The translations under genes were made by a program, and so were the position numbers. From assembly GCA_003553225.1 (NCBI GenBank), contig PWDW01000135.1, positions 1 through 64,000 of the forward strand: a stretch of DNA of 64,000 bases, read 5' to 3'. This stretch comes from Halanaerobiaceae bacterium. Its GTDB lineage: Bacteria; Bacillota; Halanaerobiia; Halanaerobiales; Halarsenatibacteraceae. Below are positions 45,940-54,579 of this stretch, one piece after another; the stretch's first letter is position 1, and the number at the start of each line of letters is the position of its first letter. The notes below the pieces were generated by a model. The model was not told where the DNA came from and searched no databases. It worked only from the letters and a program-made list of their open reading frames with translations.

Positions 45940-46463
45940 TGAGAGTAAACTTACTGGGAGAAAAGAGCAAAAGAAGTCATTTAAGCATTAGCTGGTCCCG
46001 GGTAGGTATTACTATTGGCCTGGTGGTGCTGCTGTTTTTTGTGGGTTATACTTACTGGACACTCAGGTCTGAGATAAACTTTTTGGAAGAGAGAAAAGGA
46101 TCACTGGATGAACAGCTGGCTTTATATCGGCCCCGGGAGGAGAGATATTTTGAACTGCGTGATGAAATTGAAGAGCTGGAGAACATGGAGCCGGAGCCAG
46201 TAGTTCAGCTGCCCTGGGGTGAATCAATGCTTCAGCTGGGGTATATTGTACCGGAAAATATAATGGTGCAGAATTTGAATATAAATGAATTTCGTGAGAT
46301 TCAGATTTCGGGAATTGCCCGTACTGAACAGGAGATTATTTCTCTTTTATCCAACATGGATAGAGCCCCACTTTTTGAGGCAGTTGATCTGCTGAATCTT
46401 GAACAGGGTGATCTGGTCAGATTTTCTATTGAGGCTGAACTTGTCAATAGGGCAGGGGGTTAA
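45939..46463 (+). CDS. pilN: Type IV pilus assembly protein PilN
   Basis: 174 residues. The N-terminal RVNLLGEK motif that docks on PilM, a transmembrane helix (about 22-44), a periplasmic coiled coil (about 45-80) and a ferredoxin-like domain (about 85-172). Forms the inner-membrane alignment complex with PilO. Confidence 0.9.
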   Translation: MRVNLLGEKSKRSHLSISWSRVGITIGLVVLLFFVGYTYWTLRSEINFLEERKGSLDEQLALYRPREERYFELRDEIEELENMEPEPVVQLPWGESMLQLGYIVPENIMVQNLNINEFREIQISGIARTEQEIISLLSNMDRAPLFEAVDLLNLEQGDLVRFSIEAELVNRAGG

Positions 46464-46466
46464 AAG

Positions 46467-46982
46467 ATGTTTAGCAATTTGAGTAAAAGAGAAAAAGCAT
46501 TACTGGTTTTTCTGGCACTGTTGGCGGGTGGAGTTTTGTTCTGGTTTTACATTTATGAACCAGCCCAGGAAGAAATAGCCGGTCTGGAGAGTGATGTCAG
46601 CAGCAGAGAAACAGAACTCAACCGGGCTATAGAACGGGCCGGTCAGCTGCCTGAGCTTAGAGAAGAAGCACAGGCACTGAGAGAAAGGATTCAAACTTTA
46701 AGAGAACAGGAAAAATCGGTTCCAGACCTTTTGGTTATGTTTAATGAACTGGCCGGTGATTTTGCCGTTGAACTGGAAGACTTTAGCCCTTATAATACTG
46801 AAGAGGAAATTCGGTTAAATCTTCTGCTACGGGGTGACTACCGGAATATTAGCGATATGCTCGTTGAGGCCCGCAGAAGTGATAACCGGCTGGAATTAAG
46901 CCGGATAGACCTGCAGGCACCGGAGGATGGTTACTATCTGGAAGCCGAGATACTCAGCATTTATTATAAATATGATTTTTAG
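46467..46982 (+). CDS. pilO: Type IV pilus assembly protein PilO
   Basis: 171 residues: short cytoplasmic tip (NLSKREKALL), transmembrane helix (about 10-30), coiled coil (about 33-85) and a C-terminal ferredoxin-like fold. Heterodimer partner of PilN. Three nt after pilN. Followed by a 179-nt gap before the PilP-like gene. Confidence 0.88.
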   Translation: MFSNLSKREKALLVFLALLAGGVLFWFYIYEPAQEEIAGLESDVSSRETELNRAIERAGQLPELREEAQALRERIQTLREQEKSVPDLLVMFNELAGDFAVELEDFSPYNTEEEIRLNLLLRGDYRNISDMLVEARRSDNRLELSRIDLQAPEDGYYLEAEILSIYYKYDF

Positions 46983-47018
46983 AAAACAGGATAAAATGTT
47001 ATTTATATGTTCTTGTTC

Positions 47019-47086
47019 TTCCCAAAATGCTCTATAAAATTTTATTTATTATATTTTGTTTTCTGTTGTTCTAAACATTTTGGGAA
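47019..47086 (+). repeat. Perfect 11-bp inverted repeat in the pilO-pilP gap
   Basis: TTCCCAAAATG (47019-47029) and its exact complement CATTTTGGGAA (47076-47086) are 46 nt apart in AT-rich sequence between pilO and the PilP-like gene. As RNA this would close a long hairpin; as DNA it could be a split operator. No T run follows, so it is not a clear terminator. Confidence 0.55.
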
Positions 47087-47161
47087 ATATAAAATACAGT
47101 AAAAAAAGTTAAAATAAGAAAAATATGGTAAAAAAATAAAAACAAACAGGAATGAGCTATT

Positions 47162-47617
47162 ATGAAAACAAAAAAAGCTGTATTCTACATTTTGTTCTCT
47201 TTTTTAATTGTTAGCATAACTGTCAGTGTCAGTGCAGAAGCGGAAATTGATTTTCTGGGTTCAGGTGGTGAGGATGCTGGATCTCAAAATATTTTTTCTG
47301 TTGATTTTATTGCCCATGATGGAATTTTCCGCAACCCTTTTTCAGATTTTCGCTCCCGTGCTGAAATTGAAGAGCCGGTCGAGAGGGAATGGGACCCCGC
47401 AGAGATCCCTTTCAGGCTTAAAGGAATTATTTCCTATGCGGGCCGTTCCACAGCACTTCTTTCCGGGGCTGAAGGTGATAGAATTGCTTCTGAAGGGGAT
47501 ATCATTAATGGCTACCGCCTGACAGGTATTTTCCCAGATGCTGAAATGATTTCTCTTTATTACCGGGAAGAAACCATAAGGATGAGAATAGGAGGAGATA
47601 TTCTTGACAGGCAGTAA
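47162..47617 (+). CDS. PilP-like periplasmic pilus protein
   Basis: 151 residues. Signal peptide (about 1-26, basic start, hydrophobic core, SVSAEA). The second half has the PilP/GspC homology-region look: RNPFSDFRSR, FRLKGIISYAGRSTALLSG, GDIINGYRLTGIFPD. No lipobox Cys at the cleavage site, unlike classic PilP lipoproteins. It would link PilNO to the secretin. Overlaps pilQ by 14 nt. Confidence 0.7.
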   Translation: MKTKKAVFYILFSFLIVSITVSVSAEAEIDFLGSGGEDAGSQNIFSVDFIAHDGIFRNPFSDFRSRAEIEEPVEREWDPAEIPFRLKGIISYAGRSTALLSGAEGDRIASEGDIINGYRLTGIFPDAEMISLYYREETIRMRIGGDILDRQ

Positions 47618-50069
47618 AAAAAGACCCCTGATGAAGTTAATGACGGTATGTGTTCTGCTTCTGTTACTTACCTTGCCGGTCAATGGCCAGGTAGACAGTG
47701 AGATTGAAAATCTAAATTTTCGGGATGCCAATATTAGAGTAGTTCTGGAGACTATTGCCGAGATTGCTGAGGTTAATATGGTTCTTGATCAATCAGTAAC
47801 CGGTGAAATAACAATACGACTTCATGAAGTATCATTTGATGAGGCACTGTCAATGGTTACCTTATCCCATGGGTTTGATTACATAAGAGAGGGAGACATT
47901 TTAATTGTGGCCTCACCGGACCGAATTGAAGAAATATACATGGATGAAATGCTGGAGATTATTATTCCTGAGGATCGAGACCCCGAGGATATTGAAGAGG
48001 TTGTAAATTCAGTATTTCCCGATATTAACACTGTTCTTAACCGCAAAAAAAGCCAGCTTATTCTGGCCGGAGGAGAAAAGGAAGTTCAGCAGGCCCAGGA
48101 TCTTATTGACCGGCTTGATTTTTCGGACCGTCCGGAAGATATAATTGATATTATGCAGATTGAACGAATTGATCTGGTAAAAATCACTTCTGTAGTTGAA
48201 GGTTTATTCCCTGAACTTACTGTCCTGCAGAACGAGGCCCGGGGTCAATTAATCCTCCAGGGAGAGGCTGCAGAGATCACAAGAGCTCGAGATTTAATTG
48301 AAGATCTGGATCTTTCTTCGGAAGAACAGGTAATAGAAATTGTGGAGGTAAATGTTGAGGAACTGGATATTATTTCAAATATTGTCCGGGAAATATACCC
48401 TGAGGTTGATATTCACCACCATCCCCAGGCAAATAGAATTATTGTTTATGGGCCCCATCACCGGGTCCAGGACAGTATTCAGCTTATAGAAGAACTCGAT
48501 GTTGAAGCAGATGAAATACCGGAAGTAGAAGAAGATATTGTTGATATCGAGGAGGAACCGGATGTAAAACTGGTTGATATAGATTATCTGGAGCTGGCCG
48601 AGACAGCCAGTATTATATCTACTGTTTTCCCCGAGTTAACGGTAGAACAGAGTTCTCAGACCGGTCAGCTGGTGCTGAAAGGCAGGGTTCGGGTAATTAA
48701 TCAGGCCCGGGATCTAATCTCAGATCTGGATAGTGCTGCAACCGTTGACCGGCACCCGGAAAGACCTGAGCCTGAAGAGGAGGAAATAACTGAACCTGAA
48801 CCAGAAGAAATTGAAGAAGAAGAACCTGAAGAAAAATTGGAGCCTGAAGAGCCAGAAGAGGAGAGGGTTCACCACAGTCTTAATCTTGAGTATCGCGACC
48901 CGGATGAAGTCAGAGAGCTTGTTTTAGAAATTATTCCGGAAGTTGAAATTTCTGTTGATAGATATCGCCAGCAGCTTTACATAACCGGTTATGAAGATGA
49001 GGTTGACTATGCAGCCGAAATTGCTGCTGATATGGACCAGGAGAAAAAAGAGGTCCGGGAAGTAGTGAGTCTCGACTATATGGATCTGGATATAGCTGTT
49101 GATGTGCTGACCGGCTCTTTTCCCGACGATTTTCAGGTACATAAAAATGAACAGTTATTTCAGCTGGTCCTTGACGGTCTGGAGACCGATGTTATAGCCG
49201 CCCGGGAGCTGCTTAACAGTATGGATCAGCCTCGGGAACAGGTGCTCATAGAAGCCAGGGTGGAAGAGATTTCACATACTGATATTAAGCGTCTGGGAGT
49301 AGACCCCGATTTAAGCAATATTAATTTTCTCCGGGGAGATAGACTGGATTTACCCCAGCTTCTGGATCTGATTGAAAGGGGTACAGCCAGTGAGACTCTG
49401 GCCCATCCCCGGCTGATGACTCTCAGTGGCGAAGAAGCCCGGCTGTTGATCGGTGACCGGGTTACCTTCCCGCTTTATGAAGGTGGAGAAGTTGTTGATT
49501 TTGAAACTCTGGAAGCGGGAATAAATCTGCATTTCACTCCCCGGGTGGGAGCCGATAATTATATAACCCTTGATGTACTGCCCGAGGTCAGTACCCTGGA
49601 CCGGAGACCGGAGACACTTATTCCCGATGTTAACACCAGAGAGGCCGAGACAACAATTCGCCTAAAAGATGGAGAAACCTTTGTGATAGGTGGTCTTATT
49701 CAGGAAGATGAAATTGAATCCATCCAGCAGATTCCTTATCTGTCCCAGCTGCCTATCCTGGGAGAGCTGTTTAAACATCGAGAAGTTTCCATGGAGAAAT
49801 CGGAACTTTTGATTATTATAACTTCCCATATTATTGATGATGAAGGCCTGGTCGGCACCGGTTTTGACGATAGTGGAGGTCTTTATTATTCCAATGGTGA
49901 ACGGGGCCTTTCCGATCAGCTGTCACCTGCTGATCTGGAGTCCGGGCCTGAAACAGAATTGGAAGAAACTGATGAAATCATTATTCAGGATGATGAAGCC
50001 GGGGCTCTGGAGTTAAATATAGATGAAAAATATTATTATGAGCTTTTTTCTGAAGGTGAGGATAATTAA
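47604..50069 (+). CDS. pilQ: Secretin PilQ with six tandem N-terminal repeats
   Basis: 821 residues; the outer-membrane gate for the pilus. Signal peptide (about 9-29), STN/N0 domain (about 33-105), then six related modules of about 57 residues: 116-172, 181-237, 244-300, 321-377, 423-478 and 485-541. Each follows the pattern V-x-D/E-x2-DL-x(6-8)-hydrophobic-FPE-x-hydrophobic-x(8)-QLhLxG-x(6)-A-x-DLI-x-LD, as in secretin N1/NolW domains. A Glu/Pro-rich linker (380-422) separates modules 4 and 5. The secretin core is about 547-745 with VPYLSQLP-like IPYLSQLPILGELF. Most PilQ or GspD proteins carry one to three such modules. TTG start with GGAGGAG 7 nt upstream. Confidence 0.93.
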   Translation: MTGSKKRPLMKLMTVCVLLLLLTLPVNGQVDSEIENLNFRDANIRVVLETIAEIAEVNMVLDQSVTGEITIRLHEVSFDEALSMVTLSHGFDYIREGDILIVASPDRIEEIYMDEMLEIIIPEDRDPEDIEEVVNSVFPDINTVLNRKKSQLILAGGEKEVQQAQDLIDRLDFSDRPEDIIDIMQIERIDLVKITSVVEGLFPELTVLQNEARGQLILQGEAAEITRARDLIEDLDLSSEEQVIEIVEVNVEELDIISNIVREIYPEVDIHHHPQANRIIVYGPHHRVQDSIQLIEELDVEADEIPEVEEDIVDIEEEPDVKLVDIDYLELAETASIISTVFPELTVEQSSQTGQLVLKGRVRVINQARDLISDLDSAATVDRHPERPEPEEEEITEPEPEEIEEEEPEEKLEPEEPEEERVHHSLNLEYRDPDEVRELVLEIIPEVEISVDRYRQQLYITGYEDEVDYAAEIAADMDQEKKEVREVVSLDYMDLDIAVDVLTGSFPDDFQVHKNEQLFQLVLDGLETDVIAARELLNSMDQPREQVLIEARVEEISHTDIKRLGVDPDLSNINFLRGDRLDLPQLLDLIERGTASETLAHPRLMTLSGEEARLLIGDRVTFPLYEGGEVVDFETLEAGINLHFTPRVGADNYITLDVLPEVSTLDRRPETLIPDVNTREAETTIRLKDGETFVIGGLIQEDEIESIQQIPYLSQLPILGELFKHREVSMEKSELLIIITSHIIDDEGLVGTGFDDSGGLYYSNGERGLSDQLSPADLESGPETELEETDEIIIQDDEAGALELNIDEKYYYELFSEGEDN

Positions 50070-50103
50070 TACAGAGCAGTTGATTTAAATATATATTTTT
50101 CAG

Positions 50104-50132
50104 GGCGGCCGAAGGGTCGCCTTCTCTTTTTT
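50104..50132 (+). terminator. Terminator of the pil operon
   Basis: Seven-bp stem GGCGGCC/GGTCGCC with one G-T pair (50104-50110 and 50115-50121), loop GAAG, tail TTCTCTTTTTT. Confidence 0.8.
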
Positions 50133-50511
50133 GGTGTGCTTCGTAGTTTACACTAACTGTCGGTGTAAGTCCTGTCTTTGCTGAAAAGTATGGATGATGC
50201 AGTTTGACGAGGGGTCCCAGCAATAGAAGGCTGGTCCTGCTCTATTTACTTTCAAGAAATATTATATAACCGGTAATGGATGTGAATGGTACAGGATGTG
50301 AAAAAAAGTATCCAGAAAAAAGGTTTTTAATAAACTTTATTGAATTTTAATATATAGGATAAGAAAATTAACAGGCAATTTTGGAAACTTTTTTATCATT
50401 TTGTTTTGTACAGCAGACAGTCAGCCGGGATATTGAAGTGCTTGAAATTTAAAGGATTATAATATAAAATTAAGCAGAGAGCAATAATTTTTAGATTAAG
50501 GAGGATGTGGA
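50133..50511 (+). other. 379-nt gap with a compact structured stretch of unknown origin
   Basis: Positions 50140-50235 are less AT-rich than the rest and contain hairpins TTACAC/GTGTAA (50148-50153 with 50163-50168) and CCAGC/GCTGG (50217-50221 with 50230-50234). Phrases such as GGTGTAAGTCC and GACGAGGGGTCCCAGC remind me of group II intron domain I, but no reverse transcriptase is near, so at most a fragment. The remainder, down to the accB ribosome site, is AT-rich and without features, apart from a TATAAT at about 50459-50464 with no well-spaced -35. Confidence 0.3.
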
Positions 50512-51000
50512 GTGAATTTAGAAGAGATTGAAGCATTAATAGAAATTTTAGAAGGAACTGATATATCTGAATTGAGTATTGAAGAAGAAGGGCTTTCTAT
50601 CTCCCTTAAACGAGGGGCAAACCAGGAGTTTACTGTACCCCAGATTAATAATATGCCTCCTGAACAGGTGGAACAGAAGGTTAAAAAAGCAGTCCAGAAT
50701 TCTGACCGGAGTACACAGGACCAGTCTGCAGCAGAAAAAACAGAACAGCAGGAGGATAACAAACAGCAGATTGAAGCTCCCATGGTGGGAACATTTTATC
50801 GTTCTCCGGCACCTGATGCCGATCCCTTTGTGGAAGTGGGAGATGTGGTTAAAGAAAATGATATTTTGTGTATCATTGAAGCAATGAAACTAATGAATGA
50901 GATTGAAGCAGAAGTCAGCGGCCAGATTGCTGAAATACTGGTTAATGATGGGGAATCGGTGGAATACGGACAGCCCATTTTTGTTATTGAACAGGTGTAG
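50512..51000 (+). CDS. accB: Biotin carboxyl carrier protein of acetyl-CoA carboxylase
   Basis: 162 residues. N-terminal association helix region (about 1-45), a Gln/Glu-rich hinge (about 50-83) and the biotinyl domain (about 84-162) with EAMKLMNE, where Lys126 is biotinylated, preceded by the [13 protein letters not shown] start typical of AccB. GTG start with AAGGAGGATG 5-6 nt upstream. First step of fatty acid synthesis, with accC downstream. No accA or accD in the window. Confidence 0.96.
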   Translation: MNLEEIEALIEILEGTDISELSIEEEGLSISLKRGANQEFTVPQINNMPPEQVEQKVKKAVQNSDRSTQDQSAAEKTEQQEDNKQQIEAPMVGTFYRSPAPDADPFVEVGDVVKENDILCIIEAMKLMNEIEAEVSGQIAEILVNDGESVEYGQPIFVIEQV

Positions 51001-51112
51001 TTTGCATTTATAGATTATTAATATTTAAAATAGCAAAATAAAAGAATATTTAATTGGTACAGCTAACTGAGGCTTACTGTTTTTTATGAGAGATGTGATA
51101 GGGAGTGATACT

Positions 51113-52474
51113 GTGTTTGATAAGGTATTAATAGCCAATAGAGGTGAGATTGCGGTACGTGTTATTCGGGCCCTCAAAGAGATGGGGGTAGAGGCAGTGG
51201 CTGTTTATTCAGAAGCAGATGAAGAGGCTCTACATGTAAAGATTGCCGATGAGGCCTACTGTGTGGGGCCGGCCAATGCCCTGGATAGTTATTTAAATAT
51301 ACCGAGTATTATGAGTGTGGCCGAATTAACCGGGGCTGAGGCGATCCATCCCGGTTATGGGTTTTTGGCTGAAAACAGTGACTTTGCCGAAGTTTGTGAA
51401 AGCCATGGGATTAAGTTTATTGGTCCCCGTTCAGAGACCATCGCCCTAATGGGTGATAAAGCACAGGCCAGGGCTGTAATGAAAGAGGCCGGGGTCCCGG
51501 TGGTACCGGGTACTGAAGAAGGAGTGGAGGATCCCGAGAGTGCCCATCGGGCGGCGGAGGAGATTGGTTTTCCCGTAATTGTAAAGGCTTCAGCAGGTGG
51601 TGGAGGCAAAGGGATGAGAATTGTTCGTTCCGAAGATCAGCTGGATAATGCCCTGCAGACTGCCAGCAGTGAAGCGGGGGCGGCTTTTGGAGACGAGACT
51701 TTATATCTGGAAAAGTACCTGGAGGAACCACGACATATTGAATTTCAGATAATGGCAGATGAACGCGGTAATGTGGTTCACCTGGGAGAGCGGGACTGCT
51801 CTATTCAGTGGCGTCACCAGAAAATGGTAGAAGAAGCACCTTCACCGGCTCTTTCTTCGGAACTAAGAGAGCAGATGGGCCAGACAGCTGTTCAGGCTGC
51901 GGAAGCAGCTGATTATCATAATGCGGGTACAGTTGAGTTTCTATATGATGGAGCGGATAATTTTTATTTTATGGAAATGAATACCCGGATTCAGGTTGAG
52001 CATCCGGTTACCGAGCAGGTTACCGGGGTGGATATAGTAAAAGAACAGATTCGGGTGGCTTTTGGACTGCCGCTCAGTATATCTCAGGGAGAGGTGCAAA
52101 TTACCGGAGCAGCTGTTGAATGCCGGATTAATGCTGAAGATCATCGGCAGAACTTTCGTCCCTCCCCGGGACGGGTGGAAAAATATATAGTCCCCGGGGG
52201 TTTTGGAGTCCGGGTGGACAGCAGTGTTTTCCAGGATTATTATATTAATCCTTTTTATGATTCTATGGTGGCTAAACTGATTACCCATGGGCAAAATCGC
52301 CAGGAAGCACTGGCAGTCATGAAAAGGGCCTTACAGGAGTTTAAGGTGGAAGGGATAAAAACAACAATTCCCTTTCATCTGGAAATCATGGAGAATGAAT
52401 CTTTTATTAAAGGCAAATTTTCCACCAGTTTTATTGATAACCATATGCAGCTTAAAGAAAAAGAGGTGGAGTAA
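51113..52474 (+). CDS. accC: Acetyl-CoA carboxylase, biotin carboxylase subunit
   Basis: 453 residues from GTG 51113 (FDKVLIANRGEIAVRVI), which has AGGGAG 7 nt upstream; ATG 51086 would add nine residues not seen in the family. ATP-grasp P-loop KASAGGGGKGMRIV (about 159-172), active-site EMNTRIQVEHPVTE (about 286-299), C-terminal closing domain. Carboxylates biotin on AccB with ATP and bicarbonate. Confidence 0.96.
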   Translation: MFDKVLIANRGEIAVRVIRALKEMGVEAVAVYSEADEEALHVKIADEAYCVGPANALDSYLNIPSIMSVAELTGAEAIHPGYGFLAENSDFAEVCESHGIKFIGPRSETIALMGDKAQARAVMKEAGVPVVPGTEEGVEDPESAHRAAEEIGFPVIVKASAGGGGKGMRIVRSEDQLDNALQTASSEAGAAFGDETLYLEKYLEEPRHIEFQIMADERGNVVHLGERDCSIQWRHQKMVEEAPSPALSSELREQMGQTAVQAAEAADYHNAGTVEFLYDGADNFYFMEMNTRIQVEHPVTEQVTGVDIVKEQIRVAFGLPLSISQGEVQITGAAVECRINAEDHRQNFRPSPGRVEKYIVPGGFGVRVDSSVFQDYYINPFYDSMVAKLITHGQNRQEALAVMKRALQEFKVEGIKTTIPFHLEIMENESFIKGKFSTSFIDNHMQLKEKEVE

Positions 52475-52526
52475 TCGGGGTATTTCTTTTTGAAGATTAA
52501 TTTAAACAATTTCAGGAGGTGGAGTT

Positions 52527-52934
52527 ATGGAAAATGAGAAAAAGGCCGGGACAATTAAAATTGCCAATGAGGTGGTAGCAATTATTGCCGGACTGGCTGC
52601 TACAGAAGTGGAAGGAGTGGCCGGAATGAGTGGTGGTTTTGCCGGTGGTATAGCCGAAATGCTGGGCCGGGATAATCTTTCTAAAGGAGTAGAAGTTGAG
52701 GGGGGAGAGGAAGAAACGACTATTGATTTGTATATTGTTATCGAATATGGTTCCCGGATTCCGGAAGTTTCCCAAAATATTCAGCAGAATGTATCAGAGG
52801 GTATTGAAAGTATGACCGGTCTGGAAGTCAAAAATGTTAATGTCCATGTTCAGGGGGTTCATTTTCCTAAAAAAGAAGAGTCCGCAGATATAAAAGAGAC
52901 TGAAGAAGAGGAAAATGAAGAAGAGTATCTTTAA
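52527..52934 (+). CDS. Asp23/Gls24 family protein
   Basis: 135 residues. Asp23 core (about 8-112): GTIKIANEVVAIIAGLAATEVEGVAGM, then VIEYGSRIPEVSQNIQQNV and VNVHVQGVHFP; acidic tail. In Staphylococcus Asp23 is a membrane-associated envelope-stress protein anchored by AmaP, whose gene follows here. The accC-asp23-nusB order is common to Firmicutes. AGGAGGTGG ribosome site. Confidence 0.93.
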   Translation: MENEKKAGTIKIANEVVAIIAGLAATEVEGVAGMSGGFAGGIAEMLGRDNLSKGVEVEGGEEETTIDLYIVIEYGSRIPEVSQNIQQNVSEGIESMTGLEVKNVNVHVQGVHFPKKEESADIKETEEEENEEEYL

Positions 52935-52963
52935 AAAATTACAGGGATAAAGAGGTGAGGGAT

Positions 52964-53797
52964 ATGAAAATTATAAACCGGATTCTGTTAATGATTATCT
53001 CCTTTATTTTCATGTTTATCATGCTGCTTTTGGCTATATACAGCAGTGGGGCTTTTGTGGAAATTCAAACTTTGCCCTATTTAATTGAGGATACCTATGG
53101 TAATGTCGGACTCTCTATAGTATTTTTTGCTGCCTTTATTATAGGTGCCTGGGCGATTTATCCTTTCTTTACCTCACACAGCAGGGGCACAACCACCTCT
53201 ATTTCTGAAAGTGAGTTAGGACGGGTAGAGATAACAATGGATGCCCTCAAAAACATGATCAGAGGTGTGGCTAAAGAGCAGGATGGAGTTGAAGATGTTA
53301 ATACTCTGCTTAAAGCGGGTGAAGGTGGAGTTCATATTTCAATAACCGGCAAGGTGCTCCCGTCAGCGGTGATTCCCGAGGTGACTTCTCGTCTGCAGAG
53401 AATTGTAAAAAGTTATATTGAAGAGACCACCGGGGTCGAGGTACTTGATGTAGAAATTCTTATAGAAGATGTTTACCGCGGTAAAAAGAAAAAAGATCGG
53501 GCACAGAAACAGACAAAAATTGAGCCGTCAGCTAAATCTGAGGTAAAAAAAAATGAAATAACCGAAACTAAAACAGAAAAAACTGAAAAAGCAAACCCAG
53601 ATAATACAAAATCCGATAAAACAGAGTCCGATAAAACAAGAAAAACAAAGTCCGACACCAATAAATCAGATGAAAAAACGGATTCAAAAAAAACGGATTC
53701 GGATTCCGATAAACAGAAAAAGTCCGGTGGTTTTCTGTGGGGCAAGGAAAAGAAAAATGAGGATCCTGAAAACAAAGATTCTGAAGCCAAAAATTAG
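52964..53797 (+). CDS. amaP: AmaP-like alkaline shock membrane anchor with charged tail
   Basis: 277 residues. Two transmembrane helices (about 7-27 and 50-70), an Asp23-like domain after them (about 85-175) and a long low-complexity C-terminal tail (about 190-275) built from Lys, Asp, Thr, Ser and Glu in short repeats such as KSDKTESDKTRKTKSD. Canonical AmaP is about 180 residues, so the tail is an addition. Anchors Asp23 to the membrane in Staphylococcus (known); the same job is inferred here. ATG 52964 preferred over GTG 52955. Confidence 0.85.
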   Translation: MKIINRILLMIISFIFMFIMLLLAIYSSGAFVEIQTLPYLIEDTYGNVGLSIVFFAAFIIGAWAIYPFFTSHSRGTTTSISESELGRVEITMDALKNMIRGVAKEQDGVEDVNTLLKAGEGGVHISITGKVLPSAVIPEVTSRLQRIVKSYIEETTGVEVLDVEILIEDVYRGKKKKDRAQKQTKIEPSAKSEVKKNEITETKTEKTEKANPDNTKSDKTESDKTRKTKSDTNKSDEKTDSKKTDSDSDKQKKSGGFLWGKEKKNEDPENKDSEAKN

Positions 53798-53827
53798 GAA
53801 CAGCAGATACTAACTGAGGTGAAGTAA

Positions 53828-54064
53828 ATGGAAAAAGAAAGTATCCGGGATAAAATTGCAAATTTTGCTGTAGAAAACAGCGGCAAAATCCTGGGAGTTA
53901 TTGTTGGTTTTGTGATTGGATTTTTGTTTCTGTTTTTGGGCTTCTGGAAAACTCTGCTGGTAGTTATATGTGTGGCCGGAGGTTATATAGTGGGCATGTT
54001 TAGAGATGCCGGTGTCCACTGGCGGGAAGTTCTGGATCATATTTTACCACCTGGTTTAAAATGA
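53828..54064 (+). CDS. DUF2273 small membrane protein
   Basis: 78 residues with two close hydrophobic helices (about 17-37 and 37-58) separated by LGFWKT and a C-terminal VGMFRDAGVHWREVLDHILPPG, typical of DUF2273. Always found beside asp23 and amaP; probably part of the same envelope complex. 30 nt after amaP. Confidence 0.88.
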   Translation: MEKESIRDKIANFAVENSGKILGVIVGFVIGFLFLFLGFWKTLLVVICVAGGYIVGMFRDAGVHWREVLDHILPPGLK

Positions 54065-54119
54065 GGTAAAAATACAGCAGGTCAAACAGGTAATTTCTTA
54101 TAGAAAGGAATATTGTTTC

Positions 54120-54545
54120 ATGCAGAAATTAAGCAGGCACAAACAGAGAATTATAGCACTTCAGATATTATACAGTCTGGATATCAAAAACAGATTAAAT
54201 GATCAGTCTGTATTTTTGGAATTAAAAGCTCTCAAAAATAATACCGAGGCCGAAGAAATTGAGGTTAAGGATAGCTATTATGAGAAAATAATTAAGGGTG
54301 TGATTACTTTGCGGGAAGGCCTGGATCAAATAATCAGGGATACCGCAATTGACTGGGAGCTAAACAGGATTTCCCCTCTGGCCCGCAATATACTGCGCAT
54401 AGCTCTCTGGGAGATGAAGAATGGAATTCCCGAAGGAGTGGCCATCGATGAAGCGGTGGAGCTGGCCAAGGAATTTGACAGTCGGGAGACCGCATCCTTT
54501 ATTAATGGTGTGCTGGGTAAATGCAGCCGCAATTTTAATAAATAA
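54120..54545 (+). CDS. nusB: Transcription antitermination protein NusB
   Basis: 141 residues, all-helical. N-terminal RHKQRIIALQILYSLD and C-terminal NGIPEGVAIDEAVELAKEFDSRETASFINGVLGKC are characteristic. Binds boxA RNA with NusE during rRNA transcription. Ends the accB-nusB region. Confidence 0.95.
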   Translation: MQKLSRHKQRIIALQILYSLDIKNRLNDQSVFLELKALKNNTEAEEIEVKDSYYEKIIKGVITLREGLDQIIRDTAIDWELNRISPLARNILRIALWEMKNGIPEGVAIDEAVELAKEFDSRETASFINGVLGKCSRNFNK

Positions 54546-54579
54546 AATCAGATCCGGATAAAGTTATGTGAAGTTTTTT

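Noticed and set aside
48745-48880. Glu/Pro-codon repeats in pilQ considered as a CRISPR-like or satellite repeat
   Set aside because: Units are short and irregular, and the frame is maintained within a secretin; it is a protein linker.
53473-53861. Ser/Phe-rich minus-strand frames under amaP
   Set aside because: Complement of the Lys/Asp/Thr repeat tail; no ribosome site.
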